The notes: generated by a model from the sequence alone, not told the origin. Positions 54,873 to 63,732 are shown, counted from the first letter of the stretch. The stretch is DNA of 64,000 nt from Candidatus Methanoperedens sp. (GCA_028715885.1 JAQUQX010000002.1:84686-148685), one strand, 5' to 3'. Numbers and translations: made by a program.

Positions 54873-55721
54873 TTAAACTTCTGGCAACTTCATAAGGTTT
54901 TCAGTTACCAATGTAATAATACCATGTGTAACTAACAACGCAAAGTCTGCATCTTCTTTATTAATCGCTTTTCCTGAATGAGCCGCGGGTGCTAAGAATC
55001 CATTAAACTTCTTATTTATCGTTCCTAAAATATCACCCAAATTTTCACTCTTGAATAATTCTTTCCAGTCTAAAATTTGTTTCTCCTCATTACTCTCATT
55101 CTTAGTTTTTACAAATCCTTTGCTTTTAACTTCTTCGCCCAAAGCTTCTAAAGCTTTTCTGCATTCGATAAGGACCTTATCATACTTCCCCATAGAATGC
55201 TGATGCCATGCCTCATTAGTATGTTCTATAATTTTTTGCCATTGTTGGATTATCTTGGGTAATTCTATAAGGGAAACATCTTTGAAACCTATGTTTGGAA
55301 GTATTTTTTCTACCCATTCACTCTTAGGAATATCAATGTTTAAATTACCTAAGTTTCCAATAGCTTGACCGGGCTTTTCTAGATTTTCTAAAATAAGTCG
55401 GGCATTTAAAATCAGCTTAAGGTCGCCCCCCTTTCTAAATTGTTCTATTTTATGTAACTTATAGTGATCCAGCTCTAAATAGAGGCTAATAGATGATGAG
55501 TAGTTTGAATACAAATCTAAATATGGAATTTCAGATGTTAATATGCCAATTCTAATGTTGTTTAATGTTAGTTCCGCTTTTATGTCCCTTAGTCTGGATT
55601 GTTCTTTATATGCCCTTGCTTCAAATCTAAACACTAAAACTGGGGAAATAGATGAAATAGAACTAATTGATTCATATCGGATGTAAAACGAGCCTACTTG
55701 TGTGGAACATTGTGTATCCAT
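54873..55721 (-). CDS. AT-rich orphan protein, possible HEPN-like C-terminal part
   Basis: About 282 residues. The first half is beta-rich with no family I recognise. Residues 165-210 (WQKIIEHTNEAWHQHSMGKYDKVLIECRKALEALGEE) and 245-282 (FLAPAAHSGKAINKEDADFALLVTHGIITLV) form helices like HEPN/MNT-type or abortive-infection proteins. ATG 55721 has GTGAGG in front; a GTG 12 bases earlier is part of that site. It is convergent with ruvB (11-base gap) and more AT-rich than it. A role in defence is only a guess. Confidence 0.5.
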   Translation of the reverse strand: MDTQCSTQVGSFYIRYESISSISSISPVLVFRFEARAYKEQSRLRDIKAELTLNNIRIGILTSEIPYLDLYSNYSSSISLYLELDHYKLHKIEQFRKGGDLKLILNARLILENLEKPGQAIGNLGNLNIDIPKSEWVEKILPNIGFKDVSLIELPKIIQQWQKIIEHTNEAWHQHSMGKYDKVLIECRKALEALGEEVKSKGFVKTKNESNEEKQILDWKELFKSENLGDILGTINKKFNGFLAPAAHSGKAINKEDADFALLVTHGIITLVTENLMKLPEV

Positions 55722-55782
55722 TTTATACCTCACTAAATTTAACTAAATTAGATTCGCTGATTAAATATCTACTGTATAATCA

Positions 55783-56352
55783 TTATTTCTCAACTTGTTC
55801 ATAAAGCAAACGCATCGCATCTTTCTCCCGCTCACCGCCGCATTTTTTGACGATGGCATCGTAATATTCAATTCGTTCAAGGTATTTTTGCTCTTTAAAT
55901 ACCACGTATCTTGTGGCATGAATCAATGCCTCAATAACAGCGTTGAAACCGCGATTTACAGGCTGGAGCTTTAGCTGGTTTATTTTTCCCTTGATTGGAG
56001 ACAGCTCAACAACTGAAACATTCTCTCCTTTTTTGCATTTGCACTCAAAAATAACCCATCCGGATGCGTTTAATAGAACAGGAACCCCATCCGCGTATTC
56101 GAATCTCCCCGCTTCAATATCAGAAAGCGCCGACTGCACGAACAATACGGGGTCATCCGTGATATTCGCCGCTGCTGTGGGTTTGCTCAATACATTGTCC
56201 AGCGTCTTTGAATTATAAATCCTGGCAAAAAGCCTGCCGCCTTTCCTGTGCAAACCCATAGGCGCAGCATTGGGGATGCCATCGGGCGAGATGGTTGTGA
56301 AAATCACTTCCGATATACCTTCGTGTATTCCGAACTCTTCAATATCAATCAA
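55783..56352 (-). CDS. DUF447 flavin-binding split-barrel protein
   Basis: The 189-residue protein fits DUF447: EVIFTTISPDGIPNAAPMGLHRKGGRLFARIY split over 14-45, KPTAAANITDDPVLFVQSALSD near 67-88, and an end helix pair (NAVIEALIHATRYVVFKEQKYLERIEYY). The fold resembles FMN-binding flavin reductases. It overlaps the upstream CitG-like gene by 4 bases. In archaea and H4MPT-using bacteria these two families often go together and some have been linked to tetrahydromethanopterin work; I cannot show that here. Confidence 0.78.
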   Translation of the reverse strand: MIDIEEFGIHEGISEVIFTTISPDGIPNAAPMGLHRKGGRLFARIYNSKTLDNVLSKPTAAANITDDPVLFVQSALSDIEAGRFEYADGVPVLLNASGWVIFECKCKKGENVSVVELSPIKGKINQLKLQPVNRGFNAVIEALIHATRYVVFKEQKYLERIEYYDAIVKKCGGEREKDAMRLLYEQVEK

Positions 56353-57212
56353 AATCTCATCCCCTCAAACAGCGATACGAACAGTCCTGCAATGATTATG
56401 TCTGCGGTTGAGCCGGGATTGATCCCCTCTTTTAACAGTTCCTCGTCAAAGGCTTTTATGTCATCTGTTACATCTTCCAGAAAACTCTTTTCAAATATTT
56501 CTTCTGCCCGCAGAGAAACCTCCTCTGCCTTTTTGCTGTCAAATTTTGTTTGTATGAATGTATCTTTATAAAATGCAAGGTTAAACATAAATGTATGCAC
56601 AATAGCGTCGTTAATTCCTTTTTCTTCAACCATTTCCTGGATTGAACCCGCGCAATCAAACGTCTTCCGAAAGCCCATCACCCACTCCTCTGCAATCATG
56701 TCATAGCTGCATGAAATCCTCATCAGGTCATAGAGCGTCAATCCCTGCGATTTTATTTTGTCTATGGATGCGGCGTCTCCAAGGTCAAGGTCATCTACAG
56801 GCTTAACTTTCACTCCTGCCTCTGAAAATGCCCTGTAAAACTCGACTGCATCCTCTACCGTAGTTTCTCTCAAGACTCTTCTGGCATGCCATTGCAGAGT
56901 TGTGATTTTTGCACATCTTCCTGCCGCCATCACAAGCGGGATGAGCAGCAAAAACGCCCCGAAATGCGTGTTTCCTCCTTTCTGCCATTTGCCGCTCTCT
57001 GCGACAGCCTCATGGATGAGCGCGCCAGCACCGGACTCTGAGCGCGCAGCCTTTTCCAGCACTGGATATACCCCTACGGCGCTGGCAAGGAAGTGCTCAA
57101 AGCGGGTGTCGGTGTAGTTGTGGTCTCTGTCGATGTTGCCAGGCTTGGGCGTGGCTGAGACTTCGAGGAGCATTGCGAGCTGGGCGCAGCGGGCGACGTG
57201 GGAGGGGTCCAT
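56349..57212 (-). CDS. Triphosphoribosyl-dephospho-CoA synthase-like protein (CitG/MdcB family)
   Basis: The 287-residue protein has the CitG start AMLLEVSATPKPGNIDRDHNYTDTRFEHFLASA split over 12-44 and GGNTHFGAFLLLIPLVMAA near 78-96, with the acidic and Lys residues of this family. No citrate lyase or malonate decarboxylase genes are near, so classic prosthetic-group synthesis is unlikely; a cofactor-related role with DUF447 is the more likely reading. Starts 3 bases after the HEPN gene end. Confidence 0.8.
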   Translation of the reverse strand: MDPSHVARCAQLAMLLEVSATPKPGNIDRDHNYTDTRFEHFLASAVGVYPVLEKAARSESGAGALIHEAVAESGKWQKGGNTHFGAFLLLIPLVMAAGRCAKITTLQWHARRVLRETTVEDAVEFYRAFSEAGVKVKPVDDLDLGDAASIDKIKSQGLTLYDLMRISCSYDMIAEEWVMGFRKTFDCAGSIQEMVEEKGINDAIVHTFMFNLAFYKDTFIQTKFDSKKAEEVSLRAEEIFEKSFLEDVTDDIKAFDEELLKEGINPGSTADIIIAGLFVSLFEGMRF

Positions 57213-57215
57213 AGG

Positions 57216-57653
57216 TTATACCTGAATTTTATAATTTTTCTTCAAAAATGGAATTAATATCTCGAAAACTGTTCGCATCCTTGTTTCACTCATAATAGCA
57301 TTATCAAAGGTGAATTGCTGGGATGGAATCCATATCGGCTTAACACTCCAGTCGGGATATCTTGAGATAGCCCAATTTTCTTCAAGAGGAATGACTGCAT
57401 CTTCAAGTTTAGCCATAGTTATATTGTCTATTTTATCTTTGAACTCATTAAGGAAAAAAGAGAAAATTTCATGTCTATATATACCGATTTTACCTTCTGC
57501 TGCAAGACAGGCTTTCAGCAATTTTTCAATAGACTGTTGAGCATGATACGTCGCGGCGCTGAATTTTTTATTTTCAATAAGTAAAGACACTACATCATAG
57601 TCGTTGTTTGCTTCAATAAGATAAGCTTTTGCGATATCCGTGTTCTTCGTCAA
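57216..57653 (-). CDS. HEPN-domain protein (toxin of HEPN-MNT pair)
   Basis: The 145-residue helical protein starts DIAKAYLIEANNDYDVVSLLIENKKFSAATYHAQQSIEKLLKACL split over 6-50, the hallmark of HEPN domains that pair with minimal nucleotidyltransferases. The RNase-type Rx4-6H motif is not clear. It overlaps the nucleotidyltransferase gene by 4 bases. In such pairs the MNT protein adenylylates or blocks the HEPN RNase. Confidence 0.85.
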   Translation of the reverse strand: MTKNTDIAKAYLIEANNDYDVVSLLIENKKFSAATYHAQQSIEKLLKACLAAEGKIGIYRHEIFSFFLNEFKDKIDNITMAKLEDAVIPLEENWAISRYPDWSVKPIWIPSQQFTFDNAIMSETRMRTVFEILIPFLKKNYKIQV

Positions 57654-58069
57654 GCCACCACTTCCCAGTAATCAGTATGCTTCCGAACTTCAGTGGAAAT
57701 TTTTTGTTCAAATTGTCTTTTTAATTTGTTAAAGGCGCCATCATCGTATAATGTGATGCCGGAATCTAATATATTCAATATTAGAGGATTATAAGCTTCT
57801 AATGCAGCTTTTAGTTCTTCGACAGAACCAACCTTCGGAGAAACCTGACCTACTGTTCGGTAAAGCTTTTTCCTGAGTTCAATTTCAAGGTCGCGCCGTT
57901 CCATCCAGTTTGCGAATTTTCTGTTAAGGATTATAAGGAGATCAATGTCGGAATATGTCTGAGCGGTTCCTTTTGCATAGGAACCGAATAAGATTATACT
58001 TCGAATTTCATTCTGGAATATACTTTTTAATTCAGATACTATTTTTTCTGAAAGTTCACTTGAAAGCAT
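57650..58069 (-). CDS. Minimal nucleotidyltransferase (MNT, antitoxin)
   Basis: The 139-residue protein has the pol-beta nucleotidyltransferase motif IILFGSYAKGTAQTYSDIDL near 25-44 (GSx10DxD), with the catalytic Asp pair. A downstream helical part follows. It overlaps the HEPN gene (ATGA) and stands first in the pair. AMP transfer to a HEPN partner is known for some members. Confidence 0.87.
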   Translation of the reverse strand: MLSSELSEKIVSELKSIFQNEIRSIILFGSYAKGTAQTYSDIDLLIILNRKFANWMERRDLEIELRKKLYRTVGQVSPKVGSVEELKAALEAYNPLILNILDSGITLYDDGAFNKLKRQFEQKISTEVRKHTDYWEVVA

Positions 58070-58149
58070 TCAATCAACTCTTATTTTAATTATTTTGTAT
58101 CGGTTCCGACGTATTCTTTTCATGAAGGATTATTTTAATATAACGTAAA

Positions 58150-58722
58150 TCAAGTTGCATTCCTCTTTTTTATGAAATCATCAAGTAATGTTTTTCCTTG
58201 GATGGGATTTTTCAAATTTTCAATTTCATTTTCAAAATCATTAATAAGTTCATTACGAATTTTTGTTTTATTCAATGAGTTTTCAAGTTCTTTAAATATT
58301 TCTTTAAATAGTATTATATTTTTTAAGTTGTTCATGCCAACATTGTTAATTCCATCGCAATTCGGAGGTACAAGAATTATTAGATAACTTTGAGTTTCAC
58401 TATTGCTAGAATATTTTTCTCTATTTTGCGTAATTAATTCTAAGTTCTTACCTTTATTTTCCCACATAAACAATAGTGCTTTATTAATGTGAAAAGTCTT
58501 ATCAAGAATATAATCTTGAGTTTTTACTTCGTAAATACTGGTAACAATATTTTCTTTGACAACTGCAAAATCTAAGTATCCACCACCTTTTTTAGGGACA
58601 CCTTTGGGCATTATTTGGGAAACTATTTTATATCCCTCTAAATTTGAATATTTTTTATCTAACCACTCTTTTACAACAGCTTCTCCAACATATCCTCTAA
58701 TCCCTATTTGTCTCTGTGGCAT
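58150..58722 (-). CDS. Possible PD-(D/E)XK nuclease-like protein, AT-rich
   Basis: The 190-residue protein has a nuclease-like core: GYVGEAVVKEWLDKKY near 9-24 (first Glu), YLDFAVVKENIVTSIYEVKT near 49-68 (Asp, then ExK), the spacing of PD-(D/E)XK enzymes. The rest is Lys- and Asn-rich and AT-rich DNA, unlike the flanking oxidoreductase. No methyltransferase or helicase partner is next to it. It might be a small resolvase or restriction-like enzyme, or a structural relative without activity. Confidence 0.5.
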   Translation of the reverse strand: MPQRQIGIRGYVGEAVVKEWLDKKYSNLEGYKIVSQIMPKGVPKKGGGYLDFAVVKENIVTSIYEVKTQDYILDKTFHINKALLFMWENKGKNLELITQNREKYSSNSETQSYLIILVPPNCDGINNVGMNNLKNIILFKEIFKELENSLNKTKIRNELINDFENEIENLKNPIQGKTLLDDFIKKRNAT

Positions 58723-58775
58723 ATTGAATACTTTTGGATTATACTATTATTTAAAACTTTGTTAGGATTTTTATG

Positions 58776-60161
58776 TTATCTTTTCTTCACTATCCCCCTG
58801 CCTGCAATCACTCCCGTCGCCGCAGCATTCACAATATCCCTCGAAAGCCCCGCGCCGTCCCCCGCCGCAAACAGGTTCTTTATATTGCTTTCCATGTTCC
58901 TGTCCACAAGAACCTGCATGGAATAGAACTTTACTTCTGGCGCGTACAGAAGCGTGGAATCGGATGCCACGCCCGGAATTATTTCGTTTAAAACCTCAAG
59001 CCCTTCCCTTATATCCGTGACGATTCGGTGCGGCAGCGCCATGGAAATATCACCCGGCGTCACATCCTTAAGCGTATTAACCACAACATTCTTCTTAAGC
59101 CTCGCTTCCGTGCTACGCCTTCCCCTGCGAAGGTCGCCCATCCTCTGAAGCACAGGCTTTCCCCCGCCGATGGTGGTAGCAAGTTTAGCAATACTGCGTC
59201 CGTATCGCACGGTATTCTCCAGGGGCTCGGTGAGTTCCACCCTCACTATAAAAGCGAAATTCGTATTCTCCGACTCCATATTTCTCATGGAATGCCCGTT
59301 TGTTGCAATGAACCCCTCATACTCTTCCTTGACCACGAATCCGTGCTCGTTGGTGCAGAAAGTCCTCACAAAATCATCATACGTCTTTGTCTGGATATGG
59401 AACTTGGGGTCGCGGTTAATCCTTGTCACAGGGTCCATCACGATTGCCGGCACCTCCACCCGCACCCCGACGTCGATAGGAGCGTATTTCGCCCCTATAT
59501 TGTGTTTTTTGACAACCTCGTCAATCCATGTCGCTCCAACCCGTCCGGGCGCGATTATCGTAAATCGTGAGCGTATCTCAGTCCCGTCCTGTAAAATTAC
59601 ACCCGTGCAGGTCTCGTTTTCGATAATGAGGTCTTCCGCCTTCGTATCCAGCAAAAATTCAATGCCCCGCTCTTTCAGGTCTTTCTCAAAGTTGCCTATA
59701 ACCCTCGGTGCATTATCCGACCCCATATGCCTCTGGATTATTTCGATGAACCTAGCCCCAAAAGCAGCAGCGCGGCGCTTCAACTGCTCGACCTCGTCAC
59801 CCTTTGGAACGTACAGTTGTTCGGGGGCGCCGTATTTAACGAACACCTTATCCACATGGTCAACAAGTTGCCATGCGTATTCTGTATCCCCGGTCTGCTC
59901 GGCAAGGTCTCCGCCGATATCGGGGCGAAGGTTGAGCGTCCCGTCTGAAAATGTCCCCGCCCCTCCCACGCCGCACATGATATCGCAGGGGTCGCAGTGG
60001 GTACAGATGCCGCGGCGTTTCATTTTGCATTCGCGTTCATCGATATCGTGTCCCATATCAATGATAAGCACGTCCATTTTCCCGGCAAGTTCATCCGCAG
60101 CGAACATGCCGGCAGGTCCAGCCCCTACGATTATCACGTCATATTCTTTCTTTTGCGTCAT
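58776..60161 (-). CDS. FAD-dependent oxidoreductase (COG2509 type)
   Basis: The 461-residue protein has the FAD site DVIIVGAGPAGMFAADELA near 9-27, a Cys-rich CTHCDPCDIMCGVGGAGTFSDG region near 53-74, and the C-terminal FAD motif LFAAGDGAGLSRDIVNAAATG near 431-451 (written here as LFAAGDGAGLSRDI). COG2509 members are uncharacterised dehydrogenases. It overlaps the upstream PurP gene by 4 bases, so co-translated. Substrate unknown. Confidence 0.85.
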   Translation of the reverse strand: MTQKKEYDVIIVGAGPAGMFAADELAGKMDVLIIDMGHDIDERECKMKRRGICTHCDPCDIMCGVGGAGTFSDGTLNLRPDIGGDLAEQTGDTEYAWQLVDHVDKVFVKYGAPEQLYVPKGDEVEQLKRRAAAFGARFIEIIQRHMGSDNAPRVIGNFEKDLKERGIEFLLDTKAEDLIIENETCTGVILQDGTEIRSRFTIIAPGRVGATWIDEVVKKHNIGAKYAPIDVGVRVEVPAIVMDPVTRINRDPKFHIQTKTYDDFVRTFCTNEHGFVVKEEYEGFIATNGHSMRNMESENTNFAFIVRVELTEPLENTVRYGRSIAKLATTIGGGKPVLQRMGDLRRGRRSTEARLKKNVVVNTLKDVTPGDISMALPHRIVTDIREGLEVLNEIIPGVASDSTLLYAPEVKFYSMQVLVDRNMESNIKNLFAAGDGAGLSRDIVNAAATGVIAGRGIVKKR

Positions 60162-61228
60162 GAGATTACCTCGGAAAGCAGGTTCAAATCCCTTGCAGTC
60201 TTAATCTCGCGGGCTATCCGCCTCCCCATGGAGAGTTTTTCCTCCATCAGGTCGGAATAAGGAGAACCGGAAATAAAAAGGTTAGTCCCGGCTACTATGC
60301 GCGCCGAGATTTCAAACACTTTTAATTCAAGCGCGTCTGTTACCACGGCTTCAAGGCAGAATGGCCCTATCATGCCTCCGAACAGTTCAAGCGATTTCTC
60401 TACGACCTTTTCCCCCATCTCAAATATCCTTGGGAGGAGAGATTCCCTCACAATCAGGGGAAGGTTGCCCGTAACAACGAATGTTGGATATATTTCCGCC
60501 TCTGCAAGCTCGGTAGGCGAGCCAATCCTGAAAATCTCGTCAGCATTTGATTCCACGCGCCTGTCTATGCCCAGAAGTTCCAGAGTGCCCTTGCTCAACG
60601 AGTACCCCTCCGATTTAATCGGCGAGTAAAAATAGTGCATGTAATAGCGTGTCCCGAGGACGAATTCCTGTATCGTGTATTTTTCATTGGGATTTATCCT
60701 TTTTTGGAAATCGGAATAATTCTTCACAACAAAAAATCCCCTCCCGCCTTTAGCGCCGTAATACTTTACCATCATGGGCGAATCTATATCCTCAGGGTTC
60801 TTTATCTGACGCGGCATTTTAATGCCCGCAGATTCGAGCCATTTGCGGCTCATTTCCCTGTCGGATTCCCATTCCAGCACATTGCGGTTGCCGTATGTGG
60901 GCAGCTTAAGTTTCTGGAAATTCTCGACGCCGAGGTATTCCACGAAAGAACCGTGCGGGATTATTATGGCATTTTTAGCTGCAAGCTCTCTTGTTTTTGA
61001 AAGGATATCCTTATAATCTTTCACGATAAAAAATTCATCAGGCTTTGCCTTCGGGAAAGCGTCATAGAATTTCGGGGGCGCGCCCATGCAGATACCGATG
61101 GTCTTAAAACCCTCTTTTCTTGCCCCGTCAAAAATCTGGAGGCTGCTGTGCGAGCAGACCGTGGCGATTGCTAGGTTATCCTTATCATACCCCTCTAAAA
61201 TTTTAAGAATCTCCTGCTTTCTGACCAT
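60158..61228 (-). CDS. purP: 5-formaminoimidazole-4-carboxamide ribonucleotide synthetase (PurP)
   Basis: The 356-residue protein matches archaeal PurP: IATVCSHSSLQIFDGARKEGF split over 20-40, AIIIPHGSFVEYLG near 88-101, ATP-grasp parts GAKGGRGFFVVKNYSDF near 155-171 and IQEFVLGTRYYMHYFYSP near 183-200, and the end region FEISARIVAGTNLFISGSPYS split near 305-325. It formylates AICAR with formate and ATP in purine synthesis, in place of the folate enzyme. First gene of a pair with the FAD oxidoreductase. Confidence 0.92.
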   Translation of the reverse strand: MVRKQEILKILEGYDKDNLAIATVCSHSSLQIFDGARKEGFKTIGICMGAPPKFYDAFPKAKPDEFFIVKDYKDILSKTRELAAKNAIIIPHGSFVEYLGVENFQKLKLPTYGNRNVLEWESDREMSRKWLESAGIKMPRQIKNPEDIDSPMMVKYYGAKGGRGFFVVKNYSDFQKRINPNEKYTIQEFVLGTRYYMHYFYSPIKSEGYSLSKGTLELLGIDRRVESNADEIFRIGSPTELAEAEIYPTFVVTGNLPLIVRESLLPRIFEMGEKVVEKSLELFGGMIGPFCLEAVVTDALELKVFEISARIVAGTNLFISGSPYSDLMEEKLSMGRRIAREIKTARDLNLLSEVIS

Positions 61229-61230
61229 TA

Positions 61231-61260
61231 TGCACCTACGTAGTGCAAGAGTTATATATT
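61231..61260 (-). promoter_or_regulatory. purP promoter with palindromic candidate operator
   Basis: On the minus strand a TATA box (AATATATAAC, 61251-61260) is followed about 22 bases later by the near-perfect palindrome TGCACTACGTAGGTGCA (61231-61247), centred on CTACGTAG and lying where transcription should start, only 2 bases before the ATG. The message would be nearly leaderless and a bound repressor would cover the start site. Confidence 0.5.
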
Positions 61261-61353
61261 TTACTGGGTTAATTAAGGTTGTGGAAAATTTTCATGATAA
61301 GCTTTAGAGCTTATAGCCTTCTGTTCTACCCGGCATACAGCCATAGCTGACGA

Positions 61354-62055
61354 CTAATCTAACTTAATTTTTTGAAATAAAGCATAAATGTATGGTCTTG
61401 GTTCACCCGAAGGCATATAGTATGTATAATCAAAATATTCAATTAGTCTAAAATCCTCTCCTACGAATTTTGCCAGCATTTTTTGGTCATAATTTTTAAC
61501 ATCCAAGCCACTGCATTTTTTTGCGCCCTTTAAAGAAAAGGCAGCAATGATAACATAACCACCTTTTCTAATCACTTTCTTTAATGTGGATATGTATTTG
61601 TGTTGCTGGCTCTCTTTTAATAAGAAATGTAAAACTGCCCTATCATGCCACACAGCAATATCTCTCAGGTTCTGGATATGAACTGGCTGAGTAATATCAT
61701 CTACTATCCATTTTACCTGTGAGGCTTTTTCTTTACCCAGTCTTTCTTTTAGCGTATCCAAAGCTCTTTCACTTATGTCGGCAGCAATGATATTACTAAA
61801 TCCTTGATTAATGAGATAATCAACAAATGTTGATGCACCTGCCCCCACATCTAATATGGGTTCGTCTTTATCTATATGACATTTAGACAGTAATTTTATA
61901 GATGGTTCAGGTATTTTTTCGTACCAGCCCAATTCATCTGTTTCTAACCATGTATAAATTTCATTCCAGTGTTCTTTCATTGAGTCATTCATAATCGTTC
62001 TTAATAATTTATATCTCGCATAAATAACCATTTTCCTTCTATCAGGAAATCTCAA
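61354..62055 (-). CDS. Class I SAM-dependent methyltransferase (thiopurine/Methyltransf_11-like)
   Basis: The core begins MKEHWNEIYTWLETDELGWYE, then motif I ILDVGAGASTFVDYL near 68-82, AADISERALDTLKERLG near 91-107, and IAVWHDRAVLHFLLKESQQHKY near 134-155. GWYE and the HDRAVLHFL pattern occur in a group of small-molecule methyltransferases. The listed start is a TTG overlapping the dinB stop by 4 bases; ATG codons at 62031 and 61992 are alternatives, the second (MNDSMKEHW) fitting the family best. Confidence 0.75.
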   Translation of the reverse strand: MRFPDRRKMVIYARYKLLRTIMNDSMKEHWNEIYTWLETDELGWYEKIPEPSIKLLSKCHIDKDEPILDVGAGASTFVDYLINQGFSNIIAADISERALDTLKERLGKEKASQVKWIVDDITQPVHIQNLRDIAVWHDRAVLHFLLKESQQHKYISTLKKVIRKGGYVIIAAFSLKGAKKCSGLDVKNYDQKMLAKFVGEDFRLIEYFDYTYYMPSGEPRPYIYALFQKIKLD

Positions 62056-63134
62056 AACTCTCCGAGCGTTTTCTGACCTTTCTCCTCTATCAAATTGGAT
62101 ACCCTCACTCCGACTCTTCTGAGGAGAACCAGATGCTCTGCGAGAAATGCTCTTGCAAGCTCGAATCCGGTGTTTCTAATGGTTTCAAGGTCTTTTGCCG
62201 GCGCGCTTAATGTATGCGTCTTTGTGCGGATTTTAAAATCCGTGGATATCGCCACAAAAGTTATGGATTTGAAGCCGAGCTTTCGCGCTTCCAGTTTCCT
62301 GTAAACATCCTCCGATAGCTGGTTGATGGCGGTACGTATCGTGTTCAGCTCGCCGGTATCCTGCTTCAGCGTGGTTATCCGCCCTATCTGCTCCGTCCCT
62401 TCGCGCTCCTCTACCTCTGAGTAATCCATGCCCTGCGAAGCCTGTTTTAGCCACGCTCCTTTTGCCTTCCCGAACTCGCGGATGAGTTCTTCAGCCGGCA
62501 TCTCTGAAAGTTCGCCTATGGTTTTTACTCCAAGTTCATTCAATCTCTCCCCGGTCTTTTTCCCCACGCCGGTGAGGTCTGCGATTTTCAGCGGCGCCAT
62601 GAACTGTGTTACCTCCTCGGGATTCACGAGCGTCAATCCGTCGGGCTTCTGGAAATCGGAGGCTATTTTTGCAACGAGTTTATTTGGCGCCACGCCTATA
62701 GAGCAGGTTAATCCAATTTTCTGCTTAATTTCCTCTTTTATCTTAACCGCGAGTAATTTCGCCTCTTCTAAATCAGAAACTTTGCCCGTGATCTCGCAAA
62801 ATGCCTCGTCCACGCTTTCTTTTTCCAGAACATCGCAATAGCCCCGCAGTGTTTCCATCACTTCATCCGAGATGCTGCGGTAAAGCTCCATTTTGACCGA
62901 CAGGAATACCGCCTCTGGCGCCAGCTTTTTTGCCCTGCTGATGGGTATGCCAGCCTTTACCCCGAGCCTGCGCGCCTCGTAATTGCTCGTGCTCACGGCG
63001 CCGCTGTCCCCGCCGCGCCCGGAATACACGCAAATTACCACGGGTTTGCCTTTGAGTTCCGGATGCTCCCGCTCCTCACACTGGGCGAAGAAATAGTCCA
63101 TGTCAACGTGGAGAATGATTCTGGGGTTGGGCAT
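62052..63134 (-). CDS. dinB: Y-family DNA polymerase IV
   Basis: About 360 residues. Catalytic acids are in ILHVDMDYFFAQCEER (start) and EKESVDEAFCEITG near 98-111, with the sugar gate Tyr-Phe in DYFF. NKLVAKIASDFQKPDG, the thumb and HhH region TGVGKKTGERLNELGV and a little-finger domain follow. The tail GQKTLGEF is a PCNA-binding box. It copies past lesions. I chose ATG 63134; TTG 63146 gives four extra residues. Confidence 0.94.
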   Translation of the reverse strand: MPNPRIILHVDMDYFFAQCEEREHPELKGKPVVICVYSGRGGDSGAVSTSNYEARRLGVKAGIPISRAKKLAPEAVFLSVKMELYRSISDEVMETLRGYCDVLEKESVDEAFCEITGKVSDLEEAKLLAVKIKEEIKQKIGLTCSIGVAPNKLVAKIASDFQKPDGLTLVNPEEVTQFMAPLKIADLTGVGKKTGERLNELGVKTIGELSEMPAEELIREFGKAKGAWLKQASQGMDYSEVEEREGTEQIGRITTLKQDTGELNTIRTAINQLSEDVYRKLEARKLGFKSITFVAISTDFKIRTKTHTLSAPAKDLETIRNTGFELARAFLAEHLVLLRRVGVRVSNLIEEKGQKTLGEF

Positions 63135-63220
63135 TAATATAAACAATGGCAGTCAGGGAATATAAATCTGGCTTGCGTGTACTAACATTTTTAAGGTTGA
63201 AAAGTAATCTTTTGGGTATT

Positions 63221-63436
63221 ATGATACCTGGAAGCAAGCAAGCTGAGGATATGAAATCGCGTAAAGATGGAACAATACCTCCTTTTCATCCGGATTTGCA
63301 ATCAGAAAAGCATGTACGTTGTAAACATTGTGGTGAAACCTATAAGGAAAAAGAAATAAAGTGGGATCCAAAAAGTGGCAGGTGGGTCTGCAAGCATCAT
63401 CCCAAATGTGATGGTGCGGGCTGGCTTCCATTTTAA
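63221..63436 (+). CDS. Small zinc-binding-like protein
   Basis: A 71-residue protein with CKHCGE near 34 and CKHHPKCDGAGW near 58, fitting a treble-clef or zinc-ribbon (CxxC, C/H pairs). Such small Cys-rich proteins are common and uncharacterised. I chose ATG 63221 because the longer frame from 63146 runs through the promoter region divergent to dinB. DNA is AT-rich. Confidence 0.5.
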   Translation: MIPGSKQAEDMKSRKDGTIPPFHPDLQSEKHVRCKHCGETYKEKEIKWDPKSGRWVCKHHPKCDGAGWLPF

Positions 63437-63500
63437 AATTTTTTTCTGCATTTCTTTGTGCGCGATTAAATGAGGGGTTAGTAAATAGTGTATTAAGAAT

Positions 63501-63716
63501 ATGGCAGACGAAAAAAAAGAACATAATATTATTAAAATATTGAAAATGATTCATGAAACTTTGTTTTCGCCGTCTCCTCATGATGAACTGTATAAACCAT
63601 CAAAGTTAATACCAGATATGGTTTTTTATTATTTGATTACAATTATAGTCGTGATTGTGGTCATCTATTTAGTTTTAAGTTATATTGGCTTTGATTGGAG
63701 CTCATTGGGGTTTTGA
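63501..63716 (+). CDS. Small single-pass membrane protein
   Basis: A 71-residue protein with a charged N-terminal half (ADEKKEHNIIKILKMIHETL) and one membrane helix near 41-62 (MVFYYLITIIVVIVVIYLVL). No homologue comes to mind. AT-rich, 64 bases after the zinc-like gene and on the same strand. Confidence 0.5.
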   Translation: MADEKKEHNIIKILKMIHETLFSPSPHDELYKPSKLIPDMVFYYLITIIVVIVVIYLVLSYIGFDWSSLGF

Positions 63717-63732
63717 ATAAAAGTGACGGTAG

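Noticed and set aside
59170..60204. A 344-codon plus-strand frame opposite the FAD oxidoreductase
   Set aside because: Ser/Pro/Thr-rich shadow of a well-supported flavoprotein gene.
63146..63220. ATG 63146 as the start of the small zinc-like protein
   Set aside because: It would put 25 basic residues over the short gap needed for the divergent dinB promoter; ATG 63221 gives a compact protein.
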